A stretch of DNA of 57,536 bases from Brevundimonas sp. (lineage in GTDB: Bacteria; Pseudomonadota; Alphaproteobacteria; Caulobacterales; Caulobacteraceae). Location of the stretch: positions 31,284 to 88,819 of the forward strand of contig NZ_JAEMRD010000002.1 of assembly GCF_016463485.1 (NCBI RefSeq), read 5' to 3'. The notes under the pieces were generated by a model that was given only the letters and a program-made list of their open reading frames with translations, did not search any database and had not been told where the DNA came from. This document shows positions 37,708 through 47,240 of the stretch, piece after piece. The position numbers were made by a program, and so were the translations under genes. Within the stretch, counting starts at the first letter, position 1. Each line of letters starts with the position of its first letter.

Positions 37708-39044
37708 GACCAGCGAATGTCCGTCAGGGTCACGTTCAGTTCCAGCACCCGTCCCTGCGCAGGCGGGCGGCGCACCGAAGGCGTCAGATCCTCGGCGGTG
37801 ACCCCGACCGCGATCGGCCCCTCGCTGCGCTGGGCCAGGTTCAGGATCTCGTCGCCGAAGTTGAAGCCGATGGCATAGGCGTCATGCGGCATCGCATGGT
37901 GGGCCATCGACCCGTCGCTCATCATCCCCAGGTGGACGAACGTCGGTGAAGAGCCGAGCGCCAGGGTCCGCGTCCCGCCGGTCATGGCGATCTCGAGTGA
38001 CCGATCCAGCAGACGCCTGTCCATCGCATAGGCCACCGAGCCCACACCCGAGATCATCAGGGTGTCGTCGGCCGCCCTGAGCCGCGCAGTCAGATCGTCG
38101 GGAAACACGATCCGCATCGCGCTCTCGCCCGGCCGGGCCTCGGCCCTCAGCTTGTAGACGGTCGATCCGATCGGCGTCCGCGTCGTCGCCCCGGCCGGTC
38201 CCTGGCTGGCCACGCTGAACAGGGGAAACGGGTAGAGCTGATCGTATCGGTACCCCAGCGAGCGGGTCTCCACGACCTGCCCCGCGCGCCAGGTGCCGGT
38301 GTTCTCGCCGTCCGGACCGATATAGCCCTCGACCTTCTCGGCGGACCAAGCGGCGGGGTAGGTGCGGCGGGCCAAGGCCTGCCAGGTCGCCCAGACCCGG
38401 TCGATATTGCAGTGGTGCATCCAGAACACCGGGTCCTGGGCCGCCGTCTCTGTCCGGCCCATCAGCCCGCCGACCAGCACGTGGATATGGTTGTGCCCAT
38501 AGGCCTCGACCGAGCCTGCCCCGGTCGGCATCCGGCCGCAGAAGGTGGTGAAGTCGTCGGACTGAAGCCGGGCCACATTGCGCGACGTCGCCCACCGCGC
38601 CTTGGAGTAGTCCAGCTCGTTGGCCCCCGGTGCCCGCTGGCGCTCGTATAGCGGCAACCCCGGCGTGGTGGTCCAGCTGGGCAGGAAACGATCACCCTGC
38701 CAGTCCCAGTAAGGCAGGGCGAATGTCCCGTGCCCCGTCAACCGACCGATGATCCGCTCCAGGTGGGCCAGTTCCAGCCGGTGCCAGGGCAGGAACAGCG
38801 CGTTGCCGTGCTTGGCCTGCTCCCGGTGCAGGCGGACCTGCCGCGCCCAGGACCGGTTGTCATTGCGGCGCTTCATCAACGACACGCCTTGCGCAAAGGC
38901 CATGACATCGTCGCTGGTCGCCGTCAGGGTCGATGCGGCGCGGCGCACGCGCGGCGACGTCGCCTGGGCCCAGGCCTCGGTCCCGCCCAGCCCCAGCCCG
39001 GCCGTCAGCCCGCCGGCGAGCGCGTGCCGTCGATCGATCTTCAT
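37704..39044 (-). CDS. Tyrosinase-family copper oxidase, Tat-exported
   Basis: Binuclear type-3 copper protein of 446 residues. CuA ligands lie in LHREQAKHGNALFLPWHRLE (H73, H79, H88) and CuB ligands in YGHNHIHVLVGG (H184, H188) plus DPVFWMHHCNIDRVW (H211). The N terminus IDRRHALAGGLTAGLGLGG has the twin arginines and hydrophobic core of a Tat signal, as expected for a cofactor enzyme folded before export. A beta-rich C-terminal domain of about 200 residues may shield the active site until removed. Likely oxidises phenols; the substrate is unknown. Confidence 0.9.
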   Translation of the reverse strand: MKIDRRHALAGGLTAGLGLGGTEAWAQATSPRVRRAASTLTATSDDVMAFAQGVSLMKRRNDNRSWARQVRLHREQAKHGNALFLPWHRLELAHLERIIGRLTGHGTFALPYWDWQGDRFLPSWTTTPGLPLYERQRAPGANELDYSKARWATSRNVARLQSDDFTTFCGRMPTGAGSVEAYGHNHIHVLVGGLMGRTETAAQDPVFWMHHCNIDRVWATWQALARRTYPAAWSAEKVEGYIGPDGENTGTWRAGQVVETRSLGYRYDQLYPFPLFSVASQGPAGATTRTPIGSTVYKLRAEARPGESAMRIVFPDDLTARLRAADDTLMISGVGSVAYAMDRRLLDRSLEIAMTGGTRTLALGSSPTFVHLGMMSDGSMAHHAMPHDAYAIGFNFGDEILNLAQRSEGPIAVGVTAEDLTPSVRRPPAQGRVLELNVTLTDIRWS

Positions 39045-39340
39045 GGTCGCCCCCGTCTCGCTCCCACGCGAGAGGTCAACCGTTCATCAAACACCGTCAT
39101 CTGTCCAGCCGCCTAGCGCGAACGGCGAGTTCCCGTGAAAAGTTTCAGCCGCCGGGCAAGGCTGGCGCATGCTACATCGCGCGCCCATGTCCTTGCCTCG
39201 CCGGGCGTAACCCCCTAACTCCACCGGCAATATTCGAGACTTCATTCAACGCCGGCTCATCGCCGTCGGACCCGCAGAGCGGGGTTCAGCACGGCTCCCG
39301 GCGACCAGCCTATCTTTGACCACGTCAGCGGACTGATCTG
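39045..39340. other. 296-base intergenic region
   Basis: Lies between the divergent tyrosinase and GSCFA genes and must hold both promoters. No convincing operator, repeat or small gene is seen. Confidence 0.5.
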
Positions 39341-40396
39341 ATGCGCAATCCCTATCGCGGCCTCCCCGATCACCAGTTCTGGCGCCGGTCCATCTCGCGC
39401 ACCGAGCCGCATCGGCTGGACCCCGTCGTCATGACCCGGTTCCAGATCGACCCGAACTCCAAGGTCGCCACCGCCGGCAGCTGTTTCGCCCAGAACATCT
39501 CGCGCAAGCTTCGCCAGATCGGCTTTAACTACTATGTGCCCGAGGCTGGCGAGCATCTGGAACCCGAACAGCGCCTGCCGCACAACTACGGGGTCTTCTC
39601 CGCCCGGTTCGGCAACATCTACACCACAGCCCAGCTGCGCCAGTTGTTCGACGAGGCTTTCGGTCGCCGCACGCCCGCCGAGACCTATTGGAAGGATGCG
39701 CGCGGCCGGTTCTTCGACGTCTTCCGCCAACAGGTCGAACCGAACGGTTTTGCGACGCTCAAGGAGCTCAAGGCCGATCGCGAGGCGCACCTCGCCGCCG
39801 TGCGTACCATGTTTGAAACCTCGGATGTCTTCATCTTCACCCTGGGCCTGACCGAGGCCTGGCGCTCGAAGACCGACGGTTCCGTGTACTCATCGGCCCC
39901 CGGCGTGGTCGCCGGGGACTGCGATCCGGACAAGTACGAGTTCGTCAACTTCACCGTGCCCGAGGTCTGGGAGGAGCTCGAAACCTTCCTGAAGGCACTG
40001 AAGGAGGTGAATCCGGGCATCAAGGTGCTGCTGACCGTGTCGCCGGTGCCGCTGATCGCGACGTTCGAGAACCGCAACGTTCTGGTTTCGACCACCTATT
40101 CCAAGTCGGTGCTGCGGGTCGTCGCCGAGATGGCCATCAAGGCCTTCGATTGGGTCGACTACTTCCCGTCGTTCGAGATCTTCAACGGCAGCTTCTCTGG
40201 CGGAATGTATTACGAGCCCGACCACCGCGAGGTGAACCACCTCGGCGTCGCCCATGCCATGCGGGTGTTCCTGTCCAACTACGTCGATGGCGAGTCCAAG
40301 GTCATCGCGCCCAACCGTCCGTCCGCCGAACTGATCGCCCGCGCCAACAATCCCGGCGTGGTCTGTGATGAAGAAGCGATGGACGCCTACCGTTAA
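39341..40396 (+). CDS. GSCFA-domain protein
   Basis: A 351-residue protein with the family signature AGSCFAQNISRKL near residue 46, plus FTLGLTEAW and the late motif YYEPDHREVNHLGVAHAMRV. GSCFA proteins are SGNH-like and are often found near polysaccharide modification genes. No signal peptide is seen. It lies opposite the MBOAT/SGNH cluster with ends nine bases apart, supporting a shared role in acyl decoration, but activity is unknown. Confidence 0.85.
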   Translation: MRNPYRGLPDHQFWRRSISRTEPHRLDPVVMTRFQIDPNSKVATAGSCFAQNISRKLRQIGFNYYVPEAGEHLEPEQRLPHNYGVFSARFGNIYTTAQLRQLFDEAFGRRTPAETYWKDARGRFFDVFRQQVEPNGFATLKELKADREAHLAAVRTMFETSDVFIFTLGLTEAWRSKTDGSVYSSAPGVVAGDCDPDKYEFVNFTVPEVWEELETFLKALKEVNPGIKVLLTVSPVPLIATFENRNVLVSTTYSKSVLRVVAEMAIKAFDWVDYFPSFEIFNGSFSGGMYYEPDHREVNHLGVAHAMRVFLSNYVDGESKVIAPNRPSAELIARANNPGVVCDEEAMDAYR

Positions 40397-40405
40397 GACC
40401 GACTG

Positions 40406-40924
40406 TCAGGCGGCCGTATCGTCAGGCCGCTTTCGCCCATCGAAGCCCAGGCGCTGAAAGCTGACCCAGCCGTCCCGGACGGCCTGGCGCGGCCGATCGG
40501 CGCCCAACTGGGCCAGCTGGGCCGACCAGACGTCGCCCAGTTGCTGGACGGTCGATGTGATCCAGCCCGGCGGCTGCTGGCGTGACCAGTTCTGGATCGA
40601 GGCCGCGTTGAACACCAGCATCAGCAAGGTCGCAAAGGCGATGGCGCGGGTCGTCCATCGGCGGTCCCGTGCCGCCACCCCCTCGTCATCCGGTGGCGGT
40701 CCCGGCGGAAAGGCGAACCGGCCTAGCGCGACCAACGCGTTCCTGGGTGCTGTCTCGTGGCCGACCGACAGGTCGTGGGCATCGGCACTCGCGTTCCAGT
40801 CCGAGGGTGGGTCGGCCAGCCCCGCCTCAGCCAGCTGCATTTCCTGCCCTCGCGGCGGAAACGGCGATGCCGGTATCGCCGTGGGAAAGGGCCCGGGCTC
40901 TTCGGGATCGGTTGGGTCGGTCAC
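40406..40924 (-). CDS. Hypothetical single-pass membrane protein
   Basis: A 172-residue protein not recognised. Residues 1-85 are proline-, aspartate- and glycine-rich and probably disordered. One hydrophobic segment (about 93-110, AIAFATLLMLVFNAASI) is followed by a short soluble tail with WSRQQPPGWI. The GTG start at 40924 has GGGAG about seven bases upstream. It is the last gene of the MBOAT operon, 17 bases after it, so it may be an accessory factor of the acyltransferase complex. Confidence 0.7.
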   Translation of the reverse strand: MTDPTDPEEPGPFPTAIPASPFPPRGQEMQLAEAGLADPPSDWNASADAHDLSVGHETAPRNALVALGRFAFPPGPPPDDEGVAARDRRWTTRAIAFATLLMLVFNAASIQNWSRQQPPGWITSTVQQLGDVWSAQLAQLGADRPRQAVRDGWVSFQRLGFDGRKRPDDTAA

Positions 40925-40941
40925 GCGCGCGTCTCCCTGAG

Positions 40942-42360
40942 CTAGAACTGGAAATAGATGAAGGGCTGGACCCCGTCGGGGCGCACGGCCTCGACGAGCA
41001 GCAACCCCAGGCCGATCAGAACGCCGATGGTCAGGGACGGTGCCGGTGCCATCCGCTCGGCCAGCCCCTCGATCGCGCGGGGCGGCAACCAGTGCATGGC
41101 CAGCCCGCCGACGATCAAAGTGAGGAGGAACGGCGTCACCAGGGTCGCGGGCCCCATCCTGCCCAGCCCCTCAAGTACCTGAAGCGCCATCCCGAAGGTC
41201 TCCGACCTGAACAGGATCCAGCCCAGGCAGACGATATGAAAGGTGACGACCACCCCGACGACCGTGGGAACCACGCTGCGATTGCCGAGCACCGCCCGGC
41301 CCAGCCGCTCGATCACCTGCACCCCGCCGTGCAGGGCACCCCATGCGATGAAGGTCCAGGCCGCCCCGTGCCACAGCCCGCCCAGCAACATGGTGATCAT
41401 CACATTGATGCAGGACGCCACCAGCCCACGCTTGCCGCCCCCCAGCGGCACATACAGATAGTCCCGCAGCCAGCTCGACAGGCTGATGTGCCAGCGCCGC
41501 CAGAAAGCCTGCATCGACGCCGCCCTGTACGGCTGATCGAAATTCCTCGGAAACGAATAGCCCAGCAAGGCCGCGATCCCGATCGCCATGTCCGAATAGG
41601 CCGAGAAATCACAATAGATCTGGACCGCATAGCCATAGACGGCCGCCGCGATGTCCAGCGCCGAATAGGCCGCCGGATCGAAGAATACAGGGTCGACCAG
41701 CCGCACCGACAGCTCCGACGCGATCACCGTCTTCTTGAACAGCCCCCAGCAGATCAGCAGCAGTCCATGGGTCGCCATCTCCCGCGTCAGGCGCGGCGCC
41801 CGGTCGAACTGGGGCAACAGGTCCGACGCCCGCACGATCGGCCCGGCCACCAGATGCGGGAAGAAGCTCATCAGCAGCATGACGTCGAGCAGCGACTTCG
41901 CCGGCGGCGTCTTTCCGCGCTTCACATCGACGACGTAGCTGATGCCCTGGAAGGTGAAGAAGGAGATCCCCACCGGCAGCACGATCTGGAGCAGCGGCAG
42001 GTCACGCTCCCACCCGAACCGGGACAGTAGCTCCAGCGCCTGATCGACGAAGAAGCCGTAGTATTTGAATACCCCCAGGATCAGCAGGTTGGCCGCGACC
42101 CCGGCCGCGACCAGCCAGCCGGCTCCAACCCGGGACCCATCGTCGGCGAGCGGCTTTCGCGCGATCAGGGCCGCAACGCCCCAGTTGAGCACCGCAGAAC
42201 CGATCAGCAGCAGCACGAACCGCCAGTCCCACTGGGCGTAGAAGACCCAGCTGGCCAGCAGCAAGAACAGCTTTCGCTTGCCGTTCTCGCGGTCCAGCGA
42301 CCAGGCGGTGAAATATGCGAACAGGAAAAAGACGCCGAACGCCAGGGTCGGGAACAGCAT
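40942..42360 (-). CDS. MBOAT O-acyltransferase (AlgI-like)
   Basis: A 472-residue polytopic protein that moves acyl, usually acetyl, groups across the inner membrane for polysaccharide decoration. Signatures are VLPVGISFFTFQGISYVVD, YCDFSAYSDMAIGIA, FWRRWHISLSSWLRDYLYVP (H291) and the catalytic-type histidine in LGGLWHGAAWTFIAWGALHG (H331). Its ATG immediately follows the stop of the upstream SGNH gene. Together with the two SGNH proteins this forms an acetylation cassette like the alginate or cellulose acetylation systems. Confidence 0.93.
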   Translation of the reverse strand: MLFPTLAFGVFFLFAYFTAWSLDRENGKRKLFLLLASWVFYAQWDWRFVLLLIGSAVLNWGVAALIARKPLADDGSRVGAGWLVAAGVAANLLILGVFKYYGFFVDQALELLSRFGWERDLPLLQIVLPVGISFFTFQGISYVVDVKRGKTPPAKSLLDVMLLMSFFPHLVAGPIVRASDLLPQFDRAPRLTREMATHGLLLICWGLFKKTVIASELSVRLVDPVFFDPAAYSALDIAAAVYGYAVQIYCDFSAYSDMAIGIAALLGYSFPRNFDQPYRAASMQAFWRRWHISLSSWLRDYLYVPLGGGKRGLVASCINVMITMLLGGLWHGAAWTFIAWGALHGGVQVIERLGRAVLGNRSVVPTVVGVVVTFHIVCLGWILFRSETFGMALQVLEGLGRMGPATLVTPFLLTLIVGGLAMHWLPPRAIEGLAERMAPAPSLTIGVLIGLGLLLVEAVRPDGVQPFIYFQF

Positions 42361-43218
42361 CTAACGTCCGCCCGCCGCGGCCTGTGGATTGCGCGCGTAC
42401 CAGGCGCGGCCCGCCGTCATCAGGTCATCGTACAGCAGCCCGCCCAGCCAGTCGGCACCCGCCTCGTTGAAATGGACGTGGTCCTCGCGCATCAGCGGAT
42501 CGCCCCAAGCACCCGCCCGCGTCAGCCGGTCGGCGGAGCAGTCGCCGCCCATCCGCCCACGCCAGTCCCAGAAGGCGACGTTCATCCGCGCCGCCGTGCG
42601 ATACTGAACGTCACGCACAGCCGCCAGCATCTGCGGTGTGCGCCACCGCCCCTCGGTGTCGCCGGGACAGGTCCCACCACCCTCTCCCCGCATCGCCTCG
42701 GGTGCGCCCAGGATCAGGATGGCAGCGGCCGGTGCCTCCATCCGGAACCGCCGGATCTGCGCGGCCAGCAGAGCCTCGTAGGCGCTCAGATCGAGTGCCT
42801 CGTCGAACCCCTCATTGGTCCCGTATGCGATGACGATCAGGTCGGGATAGGCGTCTGCGACCGGCAGTCGCTGGTCGGTCAGCAACTCAAGGGTCGCACC
42901 CGACACCCCGACCGGTGTCCAGTCGATCGTGCGCGTCGGAAACCTCGCTCGCAACCGCCGCTCGACTGCCGCCGTGATCCAGCCGGCGGCCGTATGGCTG
43001 TCTCCGAACTGCACGATCCTCGCGTGGCCGACCCAGCGGCCATCGAGAGCACGGAACAGCGGGGCCAGGGCTTCGGCTTGGCACAGGCCGTCCGGGCAGG
43101 TCCGGCTGACCGGCGACGGCAGGGGCGTCCACGCCCTTTCCTGGGCCGAACCGGAGGACGTCGAAACGCCGATCGCCAGCGTCAGAGTCGCCAGGACAAG
43201 GCCCAGCCTTGCGGTCAC
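42361..43218 (-). CDS. SGNH-fold protein, secreted (probable O-acetyltransferase/esterase)
   Basis: The signal peptide covers about residues 1-25. SGNH blocks are visible: IVQFGDSHTAAGW (Ser nucleophile), GVSGATLE, AYGTNEGFD (Asn block III) and REDHVHFNEAGADWL (Asp-His block V). At 285 residues it fits the periplasmic AlgJ/AlgX-like partner of MBOAT proteins. The GTG start overlaps the stop of the preceding DUF459-like gene (GTGA). Confidence 0.87.
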   Translation of the reverse strand: MTARLGLVLATLTLAIGVSTSSGSAQERAWTPLPSPVSRTCPDGLCQAEALAPLFRALDGRWVGHARIVQFGDSHTAAGWITAAVERRLRARFPTRTIDWTPVGVSGATLELLTDQRLPVADAYPDLIVIAYGTNEGFDEALDLSAYEALLAAQIRRFRMEAPAAAILILGAPEAMRGEGGGTCPGDTEGRWRTPQMLAAVRDVQYRTAARMNVAFWDWRGRMGGDCSADRLTRAGAWGDPLMREDHVHFNEAGADWLGGLLYDDLMTAGRAWYARNPQAAAGGR

Positions 43219-44111
43219 GTCCCTGTGGCCTCGGGCGAAGCGGCTGCCGGTGCGACCAGGCCTGCGTCACGCCGGATCGCCGCCTCGACGGGCTCGGTGA
43301 TTCTCAGATAACCGGCCATCGACATATGGATCCCGTCATTGGCCCGCATCAACTGGCGTCGCCCCGTATCGGTCGCCGCCAGATAGGCGTCATAGTCGCC
43401 CTCGGCGTCCGAGGTCAGGGCCACCGTCGACAGATAGGGCACGTTCAGCGCCGCCAACCGCGCCGACACGACCTCATTGATCACGGCCATCTTGCCGTCG
43501 AACGACGCCCGCTTCATCCGCGGTAGCCCGACCCAGTAGACCATGACGTCCCGGCTCCTCAGCAGGGCGACCAGGTCGTCGACCCGTTTGGCGTAGGCCA
43601 CCTTCCAGCCGGCCGAGCCGAAATCATGGATCTGGCCGTCGATGCTGATCCCCTGGGCGTCGTTGGTGCCGAACAGGATGACGGCGACGTCGACGGGTGT
43701 CTCGGCGATCTGGCGCGCCGTCTTGTCCTGGATATCGACATAGTCGTATCGCGACAGGCCGGTGGAGACCTCGCTGAACTTGGTCACCGTGACACCGGGT
43801 TGGCCGTTGAGCTCGCGGTACAGGCCGGTCCACAGCCCGTCGGCCATCGAATCCCCGAACACCCCGACCCGCAACGCCCGGCGTTGGGCCAGACGATCCT
43901 TCAACGGTGTCACGGTCGGAAGCGCAGGCCCGGCCGCGACCGGCGGAGGCGCGGGCTCGACCGCCGGGGCCGAGGCATTGGCACTGGACCCGAACAGCAG
44001 CGTCGGCCGGCGCAGCCACGCCCGGCCGTCCGGGGTCAGCACCAGGCCGATCGCCACGCCGACCAGCAGCGCCGCCGTCAATGAGTTGATCCCTGCCCGC
44101 ACGCCCCACAC
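43215..44111 (-). CDS. DUF459-type SGNH protein, membrane-anchored
   Basis: An N-terminal membrane segment (LTAALLVGVAIGLVLT) and a proline/alanine-rich linker precede an SGNH domain with GVFGDSMADGLW, VILFGTNDAQGI and ANDGIHMSMAGYLRI. The length of 298 residues is usual for DUF459 proteins. The start is a GTG (44111), with another GTG nine bases inside. It is the first gene of the four-gene acetylation cassette. Confidence 0.85.
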   Translation of the reverse strand: MWGVRAGINSLTAALLVGVAIGLVLTPDGRAWLRRPTLLFGSSANASAPAVEPAPPPVAAGPALPTVTPLKDRLAQRRALRVGVFGDSMADGLWTGLYRELNGQPGVTVTKFSEVSTGLSRYDYVDIQDKTARQIAETPVDVAVILFGTNDAQGISIDGQIHDFGSAGWKVAYAKRVDDLVALLRSRDVMVYWVGLPRMKRASFDGKMAVINEVVSARLAALNVPYLSTVALTSDAEGDYDAYLAATDTGRRQLMRANDGIHMSMAGYLRITEPVEAAIRRDAGLVAPAAASPEATGT

Positions 44112-44322
44112 GTCCTGACTTGCCCCGACCCGCGTGTCTAACCCAGCAAGGCGATCCCGCCCATCGCCTGCGCCTCGCGAGCGAAGAAAAAGGTTAACCG
44201 TGGCGCACCGCTTCTGCGATCGTGCATAATGGAGGGCGGCAACCGACCCTTGATCCGCAAAGGATCAGGCGTTACGACCCGCCCACCAACGCATATTCAT
44301 CAGAGAATGAAAAAGGGAGCCG

Positions 44323-45027
44323 ATGCGCAAGATCTTTACGGACGCGGCCGCCGCCCTCGAGGGTCTGACCTTCGACGGCATGACGGTGATGTCGGGCGGC
44401 TTTGGCCTGTGCGGCATCCCCGAGAACCTGATCGCGGGGCTGAAGGCCTCAGGCGTCAAGGATCTGACGGTCATCTCCAACAATGCAGGCGTGGACGGCT
44501 TCGGCCTCGGCCAGCTTCTGGAGACGCGCCAGATCGCCAAGATGATCTCGTCCTACGTCGGCGAGAACAAGGAGTTCGAGCGCCAGTATCTGGCCGGCGA
44601 GCTCCAGCTCGAGTTCAATCCTCAGGGCACCCTGGCCGAGCGGATCCGCGCGGGCGGTGCCGGCATCCCGGCCTTCTTCACCGCCACCGGCGTCGGCACC
44701 CTGGTCGCCGAGGGCAAGGAAGTCCGTGAGTTCGACGGTCGCAAATACGTCATGGAGACCGGCCTCGTCGCCGACTTGTCGATCGTCAAGGCCTGGAAGG
44801 CCGACGCGGCCGGCAACCTGGTGTTCCGCAAGACCGCCCGCAACTTCAACCCGATGATGGCGACCGCAGGCAAGGCCTGCGTCGTCGAGGTCGAGCACAT
44901 CGTCCCGACTGGCTCGCTGGACCCCGACAACATCCACACGCCGGGCATCTATGTCGATCGCATCATCCTCGGCACCTTCGAGAAGCGGATCGAGCAGCGA
45001 ACCATCACTCAAAGGGAGGTCGCGTAA
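44323..45027 (+). CDS. scoA: 3-oxoacid CoA-transferase subunit A
   Basis: Alpha subunit of succinyl-CoA:acetoacetate CoA-transferase (class I). The motif [14 protein letters not shown] and the block [16 protein letters not shown] are typical, and 234 residues is the usual length. AAAGGGAG lies close before the ATG. It is followed two bases later by the beta subunit. Role: activation of ketone bodies or polyhydroxybutyrate breakdown products. Confidence 0.94.
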   Translation: MRKIFTDAAAALEGLTFDGMTVMSGGFGLCGIPENLIAGLKASGVKDLTVISNNAGVDGFGLGQLLETRQIAKMISSYVGENKEFERQYLAGELQLEFNPQGTLAERIRAGGAGIPAFFTATGVGTLVAEGKEVREFDGRKYVMETGLVADLSIVKAWKADAAGNLVFRKTARNFNPMMATAGKACVVEVEHIVPTGSLDPDNIHTPGIYVDRIILGTFEKRIEQRTITQREVA

Positions 45028-45029
45028 CC

Positions 45030-45683
45030 ATGGCCCGCACCCGCGACCAACTCGCCGCCCGCGCCGCCCGCGAGCTTCAGGACGGCTTCTATGTAAACCT
45101 GGGCATCGGCATACCGACCCTGGTGGCCAACTATATCCCAGCCGGGATCGAGGTAACCCTCCAGTCCGAGAACGGCATGCTCGGCATGGGTCCCTTCCCG
45201 TTCGACGAGGATGTCGACGCCGACCTGATCAACGCCGGCAAGCAGACCATCACCGAGATCCCCGAAAGCAGCTATTTCAGCTCGGCCGACAGCTTCGCCA
45301 TGATCCGGGGCGGCCACATCAACCTGTCGATCCTGGGGGCGATGGAGGTCGCCGAGAACGGTGACATCGCCAACTGGATGATCCCCGGCAAGCTGGTGAA
45401 GGGGATGGGCGGCGCCATGGACCTGGTCGCGGGCGTCAAGCGCGTGGTCGTCGTCATGGAACACGCCAACAAGCATGGCCAGTCCAAGGTGCTGAAAGCC
45501 TGCACCCTGCCCCTGACCGGCACCGGCGTCGTCAGCCGTATCATCACCGACCTGGCGGTGTTCGACGTCAAACCGGACGGCGCGGGCCTTGAGCTGATCG
45601 AACTGGCAGAGGGCGTAACCCTGGAAGAGGTCGCCGCCAAGACCGAAGCCACCTATTCGATCTCGCCGCTGCTGGTCGGTTAG
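45030..45683 (+). CDS. scoB: 3-oxoacid CoA-transferase subunit B
   Basis: Beta subunit with the active-site glutamate in [11 protein letters not shown] and the motif [14 protein letters not shown] near the N terminus; 217 residues. GGGAGG precedes the ATG within the end of scoA, so the two are coupled and expected to form the heteromeric enzyme. Confidence 0.94.
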   Translation: MARTRDQLAARAARELQDGFYVNLGIGIPTLVANYIPAGIEVTLQSENGMLGMGPFPFDEDVDADLINAGKQTITEIPESSYFSSADSFAMIRGGHINLSILGAMEVAENGDIANWMIPGKLVKGMGGAMDLVAGVKRVVVVMEHANKHGQSKVLKACTLPLTGTGVVSRIITDLAVFDVKPDGAGLELIELAEGVTLEEVAAKTEATYSISPLLVG

Positions 45684-45778
45684 ACGCTCCGCCCGGCAAC
45701 CCACAGGCGATCCCCCTTGTCGTCGGCGGCCTGACGGGCCGATAGTCCGGCTGGGGAGACGCGCATGGATCGGGGGCG

Positions 45779-46606
45779 ATGATGAGCGAGGGACGCGTCG
45801 ACCGCACGCGGCCGGGCCTGCCTGCGCCTGCGTCGGCACGTCTGGCCGAGTTGGCCGAGGGCTTACGTCCGCCGGCCGAACCTGCAGGTTTCGGCGAGGC
45901 GACCCGGCTTGCTGCCCTGGGGGCCTGCGACCGTATCCGATCAGAGACTCGCGGCGGGGAGCTGACCGAGGCCCTGGCCGTACTGGCCCATCTGCGGGGC
46001 GGGATCGACCGACTGGACCCCCGGACCCTTCTGACCCGTCGCGGCCTGGGCGGGCTGTTCGACAGCCGCAAACGACGCCTCAAGGCCTTCCGCGCCCGGT
46101 TCGCCGAAGCGACGCGGACGCTGAGCGAATCCCTGGACGACCTTCAAATCCGCATCGGCGCGCTGGACCGGCGGTCTCAGGTTCTGGATGGCCTGTGGGA
46201 ATCGATGCGGGGAGCGGCCTTTGATCTGGACGCCTGCGCTGCGCTGGCCCTGCATCCTTCGGGCCCTGCGCCTCTCGTCGAGCGGGGGCACCGGCTGGCG
46301 GATGCCCGCGACGCGGCTCTGCGGCTGCTGCCCGCGGTCCGCGTCATCCAGAACACGGACGTCCAGGCGCTGCATCGGTTGAAACTGGCCTGCGAAGCCC
46401 TGATCGAGTGGAACGCCGACTGGACCCAGGCCTTGGGCATGCACGTCAGGAAGCCGAAGACGATCCGCCCCGATCAGGCGCGTCTGGCGACCTCTCGCGA
46501 AACCGTCCTGGCCATGCTGGACACCGCCGTTCGCGAGGTCGAGACCGGGCGGTCCCGGCGCATCGACGAAGACGGCAGAATGGAACAGGCCCGACGCGGG
46601 CTCTGA
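45779..46606 (+). CDS. Hypothetical alpha-helical protein (weakly TelA-like)
   Basis: A 275-residue soluble protein, strongly helical, rich in Arg, Ala and Leu. The central part (GLGGLFDSRKRRLKAFRARF, then LDDLQIRIGALDRRSQVLDG) and IQNTDVQALHRLKLACEALI remind me of toxic-anion-resistance TelA proteins, but the match is not strong enough to name it. GGGGGC precedes the ATG closely. It lies between scoB and the lipid-transport operon, converging with the latter. Confidence 0.65.
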   Translation: MMSEGRVDRTRPGLPAPASARLAELAEGLRPPAEPAGFGEATRLAALGACDRIRSETRGGELTEALAVLAHLRGGIDRLDPRTLLTRRGLGGLFDSRKRRLKAFRARFAEATRTLSESLDDLQIRIGALDRRSQVLDGLWESMRGAAFDLDACAALALHPSGPAPLVERGHRLADARDAALRLLPAVRVIQNTDVQALHRLKLACEALIEWNADWTQALGMHVRKPKTIRPDQARLATSRETVLAMLDTAVREVETGRSRRIDEDGRMEQARRGL

Positions 46607-46610
46607 ACCC

Positions 46611-47240
46611 TCAGTCGGTTTCGCCGGCCGTCCACTCCAGAAGCTGGGTGTTCAGGTCGCGCGTGGCGATATCAAAGGCCGCCACGATCGACGAGACCCG
46701 GTTCTCGGTCGCCGGTTGGCGCACGGTGAACACCTGTTCCGAGGTCACCGAACGTTCCGGCAGGACCACCATCCGGGCGCGCGCCGAGATCACGACGGTC
46801 GGCACCGCGCCAGCATAATCGTACCGCGCCTCGAAGGTCGTGACATCCAGGCTCAGCACCCGGGTCGAGGCCCCGACCTCGCGCCGCCCGATAAGGCGGA
46901 CCTGATCGGGACGCGAGGCGAACGTCGCCTCCAGCGCATCGTTGAACAGAACCTCGGCCGGCGAGATCCAGCGCGCCCCACCGATATAGGCGGCCTCGGT
47001 TCCGGTGATGCCCAGGATGCGATCGCCCTTGGACGCCTCGGGAAAATCGATGCGGCGCAGGGCCACGGCCACCGTTCGCGCCGCCACAGCGGAGTTGACC
47101 ACCTCGGGCGCTTCGCCGCCGAACCGATAGGTCTGGACCGGATCGGGCGTCGACAACAGGGCGCAGCCGGACAGGGCCGCCGTGACGGCAAATGCGGAGG
47201 CCAGTTTCAGGGCCGTGCGGGTGAACGATGCGCCGGTCAT
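46611..47240 (-). CDS. ABC-type transport auxiliary lipoprotein (PqiC-like)
   Basis: A 209-residue lipoprotein with signal and lipobox AALSGCALL. The body has VVNSAVAARTVAVALRRIDF and WISPAEVLFNDALEATF, resembling the ABC_trans_aux family that partners MCE proteins. Its ATG overlaps the MCE gene stop (ATGA). As the last gene of the operon it probably docks the MCE bridge at the outer membrane. Confidence 0.83.
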   Translation of the reverse strand: MTGASFTRTALKLASAFAVTAALSGCALLSTPDPVQTYRFGGEAPEVVNSAVAARTVAVALRRIDFPEASKGDRILGITGTEAAYIGGARWISPAEVLFNDALEATFASRPDQVRLIGRREVGASTRVLSLDVTTFEARYDYAGAVPTVVISARARMVVLPERSVTSEQVFTVRQPATENRVSSIVAAFDIATRDLNTQLLEWTAGETD

